DNA of 56,702 bases from Comamonadaceae bacterium (GTDB lineage Bacteria > Pseudomonadota > Gammaproteobacteria > Burkholderiales > Burkholderiaceae_C). The notes below the pieces were generated by a model. That model saw nothing but the letters and a program-made list of their open reading frames with translations, had not been told where the DNA came from and did no database searches. Every line of letters begins with the position of its first letter. Position 1 is the stretch's first letter. A program made the translations under genes and the position numbers. The stretch spans positions 1 to 56,702 of the forward strand of contig CANFOS010000025.1 of assembly GCA_947448735.1 (NCBI GenBank), written 5' to 3'. Shown here in pieces: positions 1 through 8,057 of this stretch.

Positions 1-1
1 C

Positions 2-709
2 CACACGATCTTCGTTTACACAGGCGCGCACACCGTGCTGCCGCTCATCAGCAAAGTTGCTTACGACCCGATACGCGACTTTTCCGCCGTCATCCCGCTG
101 GCGCTGGTGCCCAATGTGATGGTGGTGTCGACTGCCAAAGGCTACAAAACTGTAAAAGACGTGGTGGATGCCGCCAAGGCCAAACCGGGGCAACTCAACT
201 ACGCCTCCGTGGGTGTGGGCAGTGCGACCTACATGAGCGCCGAAAAATTTCGCAGTGCCACCGGCATAGATGCGGTGCATGTGCCCTACAAGGGCTCGCC
301 CGAAGCCATCACCGAAACCATTGCTGGCCGTGTCGATTATTTTTTTGCACCGCTGGTGTCGGCCCTGCCACTGATCAAGTCTGGCAAATTGCAAGCGCTG
401 GCGGTCAGCACGCCCAAGCGGTCGGCGCAACTGCCCGACGTACCCACGATTGCAGAGGCCGGTGTGGCCAAGGCAGACTATGTGTTCTGGATAGGCATGC
501 TGGTGTCGTCGAAAACGCCGCGCGACATTGTGCAAAAGCTGAGCCAGTCCACCGCCCGGGCCCTGCAATCAGCAGAGGTGCGTGACCGTCTGGCGAGCCT
601 GGGTGCAGAACCCATGCCCATGAGTCCGGAGCAGTTTGATGCGCTGATCAAGGACGAAATGACAGCAAACGCCGTCATCGTCAAGGCTGCAGGTATCAAG
701 CCAGAATAA
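2..709 (+). CDS. Bug-family tripartite tricarboxylate transporter receptor, 5'-truncated
   Basis: C-terminal part of a periplasmic solute receptor; the reading frame is open from base 2 and the start lies left of the window. Seen: the receptor motif VPYKGSPEAITETIAGRVDY and the downstream QLPDVPTIAEAG, both typical of the Bug (TctC) family, with the usual C-terminal helical end. In this family the receptor binds a carboxylate or related small molecule and hands it to a TctA/TctB permease, but no tctAB is in the window. The ligand cannot be predicted. It ends 16 bp before the convergent Nramp-like gene. About 235 of an expected 320-330 residues are visible. Confidence 0.92.
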   Translation, partial: HTIFVYTGAHTVLPLISKVAYDPIRDFSAVIPLALVPNVMVVSTAKGYKTVKDVVDAAKAKPGQLNYASVGVGSATYMSAEKFRSATGIDAVHVPYKGSPEAITETIAGRVDYFFAPLVSALPLIKSGKLQALAVSTPKRSAQLPDVPTIAEAGVAKADYVFWIGMLVSSKTPRDIVQKLSQSTARALQSAEVRDRLASLGAEPMPMSPEQFDALIKDEMTANAVIVKAAGIKPE

Positions 710-725
710 GTTTGTTGCCCGCAGG

Positions 726-1988
726 TCAGAAAAACTGACCCAGCACGTCCCTGAACATCATCAGCACGGCAAAGCCCATCACCCCCACGCCACCCCAGCC
801 AAACCAGCGGGTTTTGGGGCCCGAGGTGAAGGTACCCATCACTTCCTTCTTGCTGGCCAGCATCATCAGGCCCGCCATGATGGGCACTGCCACCACGCCG
901 TTGATGACAGCGCTCCAGTACAGGGCCTTCATCGGGTCAATGGCGGTGAAGTCAAGCCCTGTGCCGACGATGGTGGCAATCGCAATGATGGCGTAAAAGC
1001 GTTTGGCCTCAAACCACCGGCGCTCCAGCCCTTCTGGCCAGCCAAAGGCTTCTGCCACGGCGTACGCGGCCGACGAAGCAAGCACCGGCACTGCCAGCAT
1101 GCCGGTGGCCATGATGCCGCCTGCAAACAAGGCAAAGGCAAAGTCCCCAGCCAGCGGGCGCAAGGCCTGGGCCGCTTGCGAAGCTGTTGTCACGTCGCGA
1201 ATACCCGCGCCATACAGCACCACACCGCCGAGCAACATGATGAAAAACGCCACCGCATTTGAAAAAACCATGCCTACATAGGTGTCGCGCTTGACACGTT
1301 CCAAGTCGCGGCGCACGGCCTGATCGGTGCCCAGCCCTTTGCCCTTGAGCCGCAATTCCTCGACTTCTTGTGAGGCCTGCCAAAAAAACAGATAGGGTGA
1401 AATCGTGGTGCCGAGCAGCGCGACAATCATCATCCAGTAAGCCGATGTCCATTGCAGCTGGGGAAGCACCAGGTCATGAAGCACCTGGCCCCAAGGCACA
1501 TGAACCAAAAACACGGCGATGACGTAAGCAAATAAAAACATCGTCAGCCATTTCAAAATCGGCGCGAGTTTGCGGTAAGGCACAAACACCTGCAGCAGCA
1601 CGGTGACCACACCAAACACCACCGCATGAAAATGCGCACCACCGCCCACCACCAACTGCAGCGCCTCACCCATGGCCGCAATATCAGCCGCGATATTGAT
1701 TGTGTTGGCCACCACCAGCAGCAGCACCATGGCCATCAGAAAAGAGCGCGGTGTGTGCTGGCGCAGGTTGGCGGCCACGCCCTTGCCGGTCACGCGGCCA
1801 ATGCGGGCGCTGACCAGCTGAATCGCAATCATGAAAGGCAATGACAAAAACACCGTCCACAGCAGCCCGGTGCCAAACTGCGCGCCCGCCTGGGTATAGG
1901 TGGCAATGCCTGACGGGTCGTCGTCGGCTGCGCCAGTGATGACGCCGGGGCCAACGTGGCGCAGGAAGGAGGGGGCATCTTTAATCAT
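726..1988 (-). CDS. Nramp-related divalent metal transporter
   Basis: A 420-residue polytopic membrane protein with about 11 hydrophobic segments, the usual Nramp (MntH/SLC11) length. The first helix carries DPSG at residues 24-27 where classical Mn/Fe Nramps have DPGN. The helix aligned with TM6 reads GTTISPYLFFW (193-203), so the classical Met-Pro-His is replaced by Ser-Pro-Tyr. The metal-binding Asn and Met are therefore absent. Known: in Nramp proteins these residues select soft transition metals, and relatives without them include Mg2+/Mn2+ carriers. Inference: a divalent cation importer with altered selectivity, perhaps for harder ions. The start is the ATG at 1986-1988 (complement). 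No MntR or Fur site was recognised. Confidence 0.85.
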   Translation of the reverse strand: MIKDAPSFLRHVGPGVITGAADDDPSGIATYTQAGAQFGTGLLWTVFLSLPFMIAIQLVSARIGRVTGKGVAANLRQHTPRSFLMAMVLLLVVANTINIAADIAAMGEALQLVVGGGAHFHAVVFGVVTVLLQVFVPYRKLAPILKWLTMFLFAYVIAVFLVHVPWGQVLHDLVLPQLQWTSAYWMMIVALLGTTISPYLFFWQASQEVEELRLKGKGLGTDQAVRRDLERVKRDTYVGMVFSNAVAFFIMLLGGVVLYGAGIRDVTTASQAAQALRPLAGDFAFALFAGGIMATGMLAVPVLASSAAYAVAEAFGWPEGLERRWFEAKRFYAIIAIATIVGTGLDFTAIDPMKALYWSAVINGVVAVPIMAGLMMLASKKEVMGTFTSGPKTRWFGWGGVGVMGFAVLMMFRDVLGQFF

Positions 1989-2041
1989 CGGCTAGCCTAA
2001 CACGCCTGCAACACAACAGCATGGCCTGTCAATGGTGTTGA

Positions 2042-2098
2042 ATATGCATTTGGCCCAAACAATTCATGATGAAGTAGCTATCAATTGCGTAGCAATTA
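2042..2098 (-). repeat. Dispersed ~50-bp repeat, copy R2
   Basis: Read on the minus strand this segment contains TGCTACGCAATTGATAGCT, matching the head TGCTACGTATTTGATAGCT of the copy at 21501-21557. The tail, TTTGGGCCAAA, is only loosely similar to the other copies. It lies between the Nramp-like gene and the end of the LysR gene and grades into an 8-bp tandem array. Confidence 0.6.
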
Positions 2099-2156
2099 AG
2101 CAATTAAGCAATTAAGCAATTAAGCAATTAAGCAGTTAAGCAGTTAAGCAGTCAGG
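2093..2156. repeat. 8-bp tandem repeat, eight units
   Basis: Five perfect units of CAATTAAG (2093-2132) are followed by two of CAGTTAAG (2133-2148) and one degenerate CAGTCAGG (2149-2156). The last unit contains the stop codon of the LysR gene (TCA at 2152-2154 on this strand). A perfect short-unit array of this kind is prone to slipped-strand length change. It seems to have grown from the outer edge of repeat R2. Confidence 0.93.
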
Positions 2157-3060
2157 CACCCGAACGGCGATACATGGCCACAATGGTTTTCTGCAACCAC
2201 CGGTTGCCGGGGTCTGCCTCAAAGCGCTTGCTCCAGTGCAGCGACACGTCAAAGTCGCGCAGCGGGAATGCTGGCTCAATGATGCTGTAACCACCGCCTT
2301 CGGCAAACAGTTGTGCAATGTTGCGCGGCATCACCACTGCCAGGTCAGTGGCTTTGACAATAGACGGCAGCACCATGAAGTGTTCGGTCGTCAAGCGCAG
2401 GCGGTCTTCAAGCTGCACCATCTGCAAAATACGCAGTGTGTCTGAATGGGTGCGCACGGCCACAAACTCAAGCTGCTTGAGAGCCGAAAGCAGTGCCTGG
2501 CCACTGCGCCGCCCCTGCGTGAAAGGATGGCCGGCCCGCAGCAGCACGATGTAGCGGTCTTTGAGCAATTGCACCCGCTGCGTGTCTTTCACCGTTGGCA
2601 AAAAGCCAAACGCAAAGTCAATTCGCCCACTGTCCAGCGCACTGACCATGTCGCTGCTGGCAACGGGCGAGGTTTCAACCCGTACGCCGGGGGCCAGTTG
2701 GCGCAAGGCCAGCATCAGGTCGGGCAGAAATCTGGCCTCGCCAATGTCGCTCATGTGAATGCGAAACGTTTTGCGCGACGTCAGTGGCTCAAAAGTAGCG
2801 GATTCATTCAGCGCCAGCTCCAGCGTCCCCAGGGCACTGCGCACCGCATCGGCCAGGCGGTTGGCTTTGGGCGTGGGCTGCACGCCGCCGCCGGCGCGCA
2901 CGAACAAGGGGTCTTTGATCAGCAGCCGCAGCCGCGTTAACCCCTGGCTGGCAGCCGGCTGCGTCAGGTCCATTAGTTCGGCCGCGCGGCTGACACTGCG
3001 TGTCCGGTAAACCGCATCAAACAAGCGCAACAGATTTAAGTCGATGTCTTTTATATGCAT
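2152..3060 (-). CDS. LysR-family transcriptional regulator
   Basis: A 302-residue LysR regulator. The N-terminal winged helix-turn-helix includes SRAAELMDLTQPAASQGL, and an effector-binding domain follows. I place the start at the ATG complementary to 3058-3060 (MHIKDIDLNLLRLFDAV), which gives the normal family length; an in-frame extension upstream to 3222 would add 54 residues with no family resemblance. It is divergent from the 2-oxoacid oxidoreductase genes (start 3167), so it probably controls them and itself from the shared 106-bp gap. The inducer is unknown, possibly an aryl-pyruvate or aromatic acid. The stop codon falls in a tandem repeat, so the C-terminus may vary between strains. 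Confidence 0.9.
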   Translation of the reverse strand: MHIKDIDLNLLRLFDAVYRTRSVSRAAELMDLTQPAASQGLTRLRLLIKDPLFVRAGGGVQPTPKANRLADAVRSALGTLELALNESATFEPLTSRKTFRIHMSDIGEARFLPDLMLALRQLAPGVRVETSPVASSDMVSALDSGRIDFAFGFLPTVKDTQRVQLLKDRYIVLLRAGHPFTQGRRSGQALLSALKQLEFVAVRTHSDTLRILQMVQLEDRLRLTTEHFMVLPSIVKATDLAVVMPRNIAQLFAEGGGYSIIEPAFPLRDFDVSLHWSKRFEADPGNRWLQKTIVAMYRRSGA

Positions 3061-3166
3061 TGAATGAATACCAGTTAGTCGCATTATTTTATTGATGGAT
3101 GGTCGGCGAGCCATCAAAATCTTCACACGCGACGAAAGCAGCCCCAAAAATAACGGAGACAGCACT

Positions 3167-5332
3167 GTGGAAGTTTCATTCAGTACCGAAATCGAGTCTC
3201 TGCGCATGGGCGCAGGTGACACTTTTCATGGCGAAGGCATTTTGGCCATCACCAAGGCCCTGCTCCAGTCGGGTGTGTCGTATGTGGGCGGCTACCAGGG
3301 CGCACCGGTGTCGCACCTGCTCGACGTGATGGTTCAGGCCAAGCCGTACATGGATGAGCTTGGCGTGCATGTTGAAGCCTGTGCCAACGAGGCCTCGGCC
3401 GCAGCCATGCTGGGTGCGTCCATTCATTACCCGCTGCGCGGCGCGGTGACCTGGAAGTCGATTGTGGGTACCAATGTGGCCGCCGATGCCCTGAGCAACC
3501 TGTCGTCCCCCGGCGTGGTGGGTGGCGCGCTGATTGTGGTGGGCGAAGACTATGGCGAAGGCGCCAGTGTGATTCAGGAGCGCACGCATGCCTACGCCCT
3601 GAAGTCCACCATGTGCCTGCTCGACCCGCGGCCTGACCTGGGCAAGATGGTGGACATGGTGGAGCACGGCTTCAGATTGTCAGAGGCATCGAACATGCCG
3701 GTGATGCTGGAGCTGCGCATACGCGCCTGCCATGTGCGCGGCAGTTTTGAATGCAAAGACAACCGGCCACCGGCCATATCCACGCAGCAACTGATGGCCG
3801 AGCCTGCCGCCTTCGACTACAACAAGCTGGCGCACCCGCCGGTCACCTTCCGTCACGAAAAGCTCAAAAACGAGCAGCGCCTGCCAGCGGCGCGCCAGTA
3901 CATTTTGGAGCAACAGCTCAACGAACTGATGGAGGGGCCCAGGCAAGACATCGGCATTGTGGTGCAGGGCGGTCTGTACAACGCACTGGTGCGCGCCTTG
4001 CAGCAGTTCGGCCTGTGTGACGGGTTTGGCCAAAGCGACATTCCACTTCTGGTGCTGAACGTGACTTACCCGCTGCTGCCCGATCAGCTGGCTGGCTTTG
4101 CCCTGGGCAAACGTGCTGTGCTGGTGGTGGAAGAAGGCCAACCCGAATACATCGAACACGAGATGGGCAGCTTTTTGCGCCGAAAGGACTTGCAGACGGC
4201 ATTGCACGGCAAAGACATGCTGCCGTCAGGCGGCGAATACACGGTTGAAGTGATGGCCAACGGACTGGCTGCCTTTGTGGCGCGCTATGCGCCCGATGTC
4301 AACACCGCATCTGCGACAGCCTGGCTGCAGGACAACACAGCGCGTCGCACCGAGCTGGCGCAGCACATTGAAAAGCACCTGCACCAGCCGCTGCCTGCAC
4401 GCCCGCCCAATTTTTGTACCGGCTGCCCCGAGCGCCCGGTTTTTTCAGCCCTGAAGCTGGCGCAACAGGACGTGGGACCGGTCCACATTGCGGCCGACAT
4501 TGGCTGCCATGCGCTGGGCACGTTTGCGCCGTTTTCATTCGGCCACTCCATCCTCGGTTACGGCATGAGCCTGGCCAGCCGGGCGGGCGTCTCGCCGATG
4601 CTGGCGCGGCGCACGCTGTCCATCATGGGCGATGGCGGGTTTTGGCACAACGGGCTGCTCACCGGCGTGCAGTCGGCGCTGTTCAACGGTGATGATGCGG
4701 TGCTGCTGATCTTCAAAAATGGCTACACATCGGCCACCGGCACACAGGACATTATTTCAACGCCCAGCGATGACGCCAAGTTCAATGCCAGCGACAAACT
4801 GCAAAGCCTGACAGACAGCAACAAGACGATTGAAAACACCCTGACCGGCCTGGGCATCAAATGGCTGCGCACGGTGCACACCTACCATGTTGACGAGATG
4901 CGGCAAACCCTGACCGAAGCGCTGACGACCGACTTCCATGGTCTGAAAGTCATCATTGCCGAGGGTGAATGCCAGCTCGAGCGCCAGCGCCGCATCAAGC
5001 CCTGGCTGGCCGGGCTGCTCAAAAAAGGCAAGCGCGTTGTGCGTGTGAAATATGGCGTTGATGAAGACGTGTGCAATGGCGACCACGCCTGCATTCGCCT
5101 GTCAGGCTGCCCGACGCTGACATTGAAAGACAACCCCGACCCGCTGAAGGTGGACCCGGTGGCCACCGTGATTGACGGCTGCGTGGGCTGCGGGCTTTGC
5201 GGTGCCAACGCGCATGCAGCAACGCTGTGTCCGTCGTTTTACCGGGCTGAAGTGATTCAAAACCCCAAGTGGCATGAACGATTCATCGGTCACCTGCGCA
5301 GCGCATTCGTCAAAGCATTACAGCCAGCATGA
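3167..5332 (+). CDS. Indolepyruvate ferredoxin oxidoreductase family, TPP-binding alpha subunit
   Basis: A 721-residue thiamine-diphosphate enzyme of the IorA type, expected to decarboxylate an aryl or branched 2-oxoacid to an acyl-CoA while reducing iron-sulfur clusters. Seen: an N-terminal pyrimidine-binding domain (about 20-200), FCTGCPERPVFSALK near residue 415 opening the TPP domain, GDGGFWHNG near 487, and a C-terminal ferredoxin-like part with cysteines in CNGDHAC (about 635) and CVGCGLC (about 672). I chose the GTG at 3167, 8 nt after GGAG (3155-3158), over upstream in-frame codons because it fits the family N-terminus. It overlaps the next gene by ATGA. Most characterised homologues are archaeal or anaerobic; an oxygen-tolerant form is implied here by the aa3 oxidase in the window. 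Confidence 0.88.
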   Translation: MEVSFSTEIESLRMGAGDTFHGEGILAITKALLQSGVSYVGGYQGAPVSHLLDVMVQAKPYMDELGVHVEACANEASAAAMLGASIHYPLRGAVTWKSIVGTNVAADALSNLSSPGVVGGALIVVGEDYGEGASVIQERTHAYALKSTMCLLDPRPDLGKMVDMVEHGFRLSEASNMPVMLELRIRACHVRGSFECKDNRPPAISTQQLMAEPAAFDYNKLAHPPVTFRHEKLKNEQRLPAARQYILEQQLNELMEGPRQDIGIVVQGGLYNALVRALQQFGLCDGFGQSDIPLLVLNVTYPLLPDQLAGFALGKRAVLVVEEGQPEYIEHEMGSFLRRKDLQTALHGKDMLPSGGEYTVEVMANGLAAFVARYAPDVNTASATAWLQDNTARRTELAQHIEKHLHQPLPARPPNFCTGCPERPVFSALKLAQQDVGPVHIAADIGCHALGTFAPFSFGHSILGYGMSLASRAGVSPMLARRTLSIMGDGGFWHNGLLTGVQSALFNGDDAVLLIFKNGYTSATGTQDIISTPSDDAKFNASDKLQSLTDSNKTIENTLTGLGIKWLRTVHTYHVDEMRQTLTEALTTDFHGLKVIIAEGECQLERQRRIKPWLAGLLKKGKRVVRVKYGVDEDVCNGDHACIRLSGCPTLTLKDNPDPLKVDPVATVIDGCVGCGLCGANAHAATLCPSFYRAEVIQNPKWHERFIGHLRSAFVKALQPA

Positions 5333-6948
5333 ACATGACACAACAACCCATCACCCTGTTGATTTGTGCACTCGGCGGCGAAGGCGGCGGTGTGCTGACC
5401 GAGTGGCTGGTCGACATTGCGCGCGCCAGCGGCTACGCGGCGCAAAGCACATCCATCCCCGGCGTGGCACAGCGCACGGGGGCCACGACCTATTACCTCG
5501 AAGTCTTCCCCGTACCGATGGCTGAGCTCAAGGGCCGGCGCCCCGTGTTGAGCCTCAATCCCGTGCCCGGCGCGCTGGATGCGCTGGTCTCCTCAGAGCT
5601 GCTCGAGACCGCGCGCCAAATCGGCAACGGCATGGCCACGGCGCAGCGCACGCTGGTCATCAGCTCCAGCAGCCGCAGCCTGACGACGGCCGAACGCATG
5701 GTGCCGGGCGACGGCCGCACTGACACTGCGCCGCTTTTGCAAACCCTGCGCAGCCACAGCCGCGAACACCACGTGTTTGACATGGCGAAAATCGCCAAAG
5801 ACAGCGGGACCGTTGTCAGCGCTGTCATGCTGGGCTCGATTGCCGGCAGTGGCTTGCTGCCCTTCAAACGCGAAACCTATGAGGCGGTCATCAAGCACGG
5901 CGGCATAGGCGTTGAGGCCAGCCTGCGCGGCTTTGCAGCTGCCTTTGAGCAAGTCAACCGCCAAAAAGACCAAGCCGCTCTGGTCGCCAGTTTGCTATTA
6001 AATGAGGAGCTGCCCGCGCATATTTCTATGGGGCTAAAGCCCGATTTGGCCGCTAAATTCCCGTCTCCGGTGCATCACATGCTCGGTTTGGGCCATGCAC
6101 GCATGCTCGATTACCAGGGCCAGGCCTATGCCGACCTGTACGTCAGGCGCATGAGCCAGGTGTTGGCAGCGGAGCAACAAGCCGACCCGGCCGCCAACCA
6201 GGGCTACGCCACCACCATCGAGATGGCGCGCTGGCTGGCCTTGTGGATGGCGTTTGACGACATCGTACGGGTGGCCGACCTGAAAAGTCGCGCCAGCCGC
6301 TGGCAGCGCGTGGCCGGGGAGGTCAAACCCGGGCAAGACGATTTGCTGCGTGTGTTCGACCACTTCAAACCAGGCGCGCCTGAATTTGCGGCCCTGCTGC
6401 CCAACAGCCTGGCCGCCAAAGTCACCCGCTGGGACAGGCGACGCGTCGCCAACGGGAAGGCCCCGTGGGCCATGGCCTTGAAAATTGGCAGCCATTCGGT
6501 GCTGGGCATGCTGTCATTGCGCCTGCTGGCCAGCCTGAAGTGGCTGCGCGTGCGCGGCAGCCGCTATGCGCTGGAGCAAACCTTGATCGACAAGTGGCTG
6601 GCTGTGGTGCTGCGCAGCACGCAGGCCAACTGGCAACTGGGGCACGAAGTCGCGCTGTGCGGCCGGCTGATCAAAGGCTACGGCAGCACCAACGAGCGCG
6701 GCAAGGACAACCTGCTGCATGTGCTCGACCATCTGGCCGACCTGGGGCAGGGCGCCAGCTTTGCATCACACGGCTTGCGCGCTGCGGCGATTGCTGCCGC
6801 CCGCAGCGCCGCCCTGCAAGACGAGGCTGGCAAGGCACTCGACCAGACACTGGCCGCTCACGGCGCGCCGGCACGGCCGGTCAAGGCGCAGCCGATTCGC
6901 TGGATGAAAAACCCGCACATGAACGTGCGTGCGCAAAAAGTCAATTGA
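5329..6948 (+). CDS. Indolepyruvate oxidoreductase IorB-like subunit with C-terminal DUF6537-type domain
   Basis: A 539-residue partner of the upstream alpha subunit. Residues about 1-195 are a pyruvate/ketoisovalerate oxidoreductase gamma domain, with GGEGGGVLTEWLVDIA near the start and the SIPGVAQRTGATTYYLEV segment. The remaining 340 residues match the long C-terminal extension (DUF6537) found in bacterial two-gene systems. Translation is coupled to the alpha subunit through ATGA at 5329-5332. A dispersed repeat is read in frame at residues about 222-239, exactly at the junction of the two domains. Together the two subunits should make a complete enzyme. The electron acceptor is not visible in the window. 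Confidence 0.87.
   Translation: MNMTQQPITLLICALGGEGGGVLTEWLVDIARASGYAAQSTSIPGVAQRTGATTYYLEVFPVPMAELKGRRPVLSLNPVPGALDALVSSELLETARQIGNGMATAQRTLVISSSSRSLTTAERMVPGDGRTDTAPLLQTLRSHSREHHVFDMAKIAKDSGTVVSAVMLGSIAGSGLLPFKRETYEAVIKHGGIGVEASLRGFAAAFEQVNRQKDQAALVASLLLNEELPAHISMGLKPDLAAKFPSPVHHMLGLGHARMLDYQGQAYADLYVRRMSQVLAAEQQADPAANQGYATTIEMARWLALWMAFDDIVRVADLKSRASRWQRVAGEVKPGQDDLLRVFDHFKPGAPEFAALLPNSLAAKVTRWDRRRVANGKAPWAMALKIGSHSVLGMLSLRLLASLKWLRVRGSRYALEQTLIDKWLAVVLRSTQANWQLGHEVALCGRLIKGYGSTNERGKDNLLHVLDHLADLGQGASFASHGLRAAAIAAARSAALQDEAGKALDQTLAAHGAPARPVKAQPIRWMKNPHMNVRAQKVN
5992..6045 (+). repeat. Dispersed ~50-bp repeat, copy R1, inside a coding region
   Basis: TTGCTATTAAATGAGGAGCT at the head and TATGGGGCTAAAGCC near the tail align with the intergenic copy at 21501-21557 (TGCTACGTATTTGATAGCT head, TATTGGGCTAGAGCC tail). 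Here the element is translated without a stop as part of the IorB-like subunit, in the linker between its two domains. Confidence 0.6.
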
Positions 6949-6975
6949 ATCAAAAAATAACGCAAAGAGACAACC

Positions 6976-7968
6976 ATGACCCCTTTCAAACCTTTCAGGC
7001 TGTCCAAGCGCAGCGCCATCGTGGCACTGGTGATGGCCGCTTGCAGCGCCCTGTCGTTGGCTCAGGCGCAAGCCTGGCCCAACAAGCCGCTTCGTGTCAT
7101 CGTCAACTTCCCGCCTGGTGGCGCCGCCGACCAGCTGGCGCGCGCCATTGGCCAGCCGCTTCAAGACGCGCTGGGTCAGCCGGTGGTGATTGAAAACCGC
7201 GCCGGTGCCAACGGCAACATTGGCGGTGAAGTCGTCGCCAAAGCGCCCAACGACGGCTACACGCTGCTCATGAGTTCGGGCGGCATGGTGTCGATCAACC
7301 CGCACCTGTACCCCAAGATGGCTTTTGACCCGACCAAAGACCTGATCCCTGTGGCAGCCGCGGCGCGGGTGCTGGTGTTTCTGGAGGTCAAGCCCACGCT
7401 GCCGGTCAACAATGTCAAAGAGTTTTTGGACTACATGAAGGCCAACCCCGGCAAGCTGTCGTTTGGCTCGCCGGGCAATGGCAGCTCACCGCATTTGGCC
7501 GCTGAAATGATGAAAGCGCAAACTGGCATGTATGCCGTACACGTGCCTTACCGGGGCGCGGCACCGGCCATGCAAGACCTGCTGGGCGGTCAGCTCGACT
7601 TCATGTTTGACCCGGGCATTGGCCTGCAGCAGGTCAAGTCGGGCAAGCTCAAGTTGCTGGCGGTCGGCTCGTCCAAGCGTTCGCCGCTCTTTCCTGAGGT
7701 GCCGACCCTGGCCGAAGCAGGACTGCCGGGCTTTGATGCCGATTCATGGTTTGGTTTTTACGCACCTGCCGGCACGCCGCCGGCCGTGGTGAGCCGACTG
7801 AACACCGAGATCAACAAGGCTCTGGCCACGCAAGCCGTGAAAGACCGAATCTCTGCCATTGGCGGGATACCCGCACCCATGTCGCCGTCAGACTTCAATC
7901 TGCGTGCATCGACAGACAGCACCCGTTTTGGCGCGCTCATCAAGGAGCGGGGTATCAAGGGCGACTAA
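6976..7968 (+). CDS. Bug-family TTT solute receptor
   Basis: A 330-residue periplasmic receptor with a signal peptide that ends around the ALSLAQAQA segment, so the mature protein starts near AWPNKPLRVIVNFPPGG. Bug hallmarks: FPPGGAADQLARAI, NRAGANGNIGGEVVAKA, VPYRGAAPAMQDLLGGQLD and PEVPTLAEAGLPG. It starts 27 bp after the IorB-like gene on the same strand and is likely co-transcribed, which suggests its ligand is the 2-oxoacid substrate of that enzyme or a precursor. That link is inferred from position only. No TctAB partner is present. Confidence 0.93.
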   Translation: MTPFKPFRLSKRSAIVALVMAACSALSLAQAQAWPNKPLRVIVNFPPGGAADQLARAIGQPLQDALGQPVVIENRAGANGNIGGEVVAKAPNDGYTLLMSSGGMVSINPHLYPKMAFDPTKDLIPVAAAARVLVFLEVKPTLPVNNVKEFLDYMKANPGKLSFGSPGNGSSPHLAAEMMKAQTGMYAVHVPYRGAAPAMQDLLGGQLDFMFDPGIGLQQVKSGKLKLLAVGSSKRSPLFPEVPTLAEAGLPGFDADSWFGFYAPAGTPPAVVSRLNTEINKALATQAVKDRISAIGGIPAPMSPSDFNLRASTDSTRFGALIKERGIKGD

Positions 7969-8005
7969 AACCATGCTTTGGCGCAGTTCCAGGCCTTTTT
8001 ACCTG

Positions 8006-8057
8006 TGTCAAAAATGGCTCCCAGCCAATCGATATCTACGCAAGAAGCTATAAAATA
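8006..8057 (-). repeat. Dispersed ~50-bp repeat, copy R3
   Basis: On the minus strand the segment reads TTATTTTATAGCTTCTTGCG, then GATTGGCTGGGAGCCATTTT, matching TATTTGATAGCTGCTAGC and ATTGGGCTAGAGCCACTTTT at 21501-21557. Its left part supplies the last codons and the TAG stop (8048-8050) of the glycerate kinase gene. Confidence 0.65.

Noticed and set aside
2093..2156. CRISPR-like array
   Set aside because: Units are 8 bp and contiguous with no spacers, so it is a simple tandem repeat.
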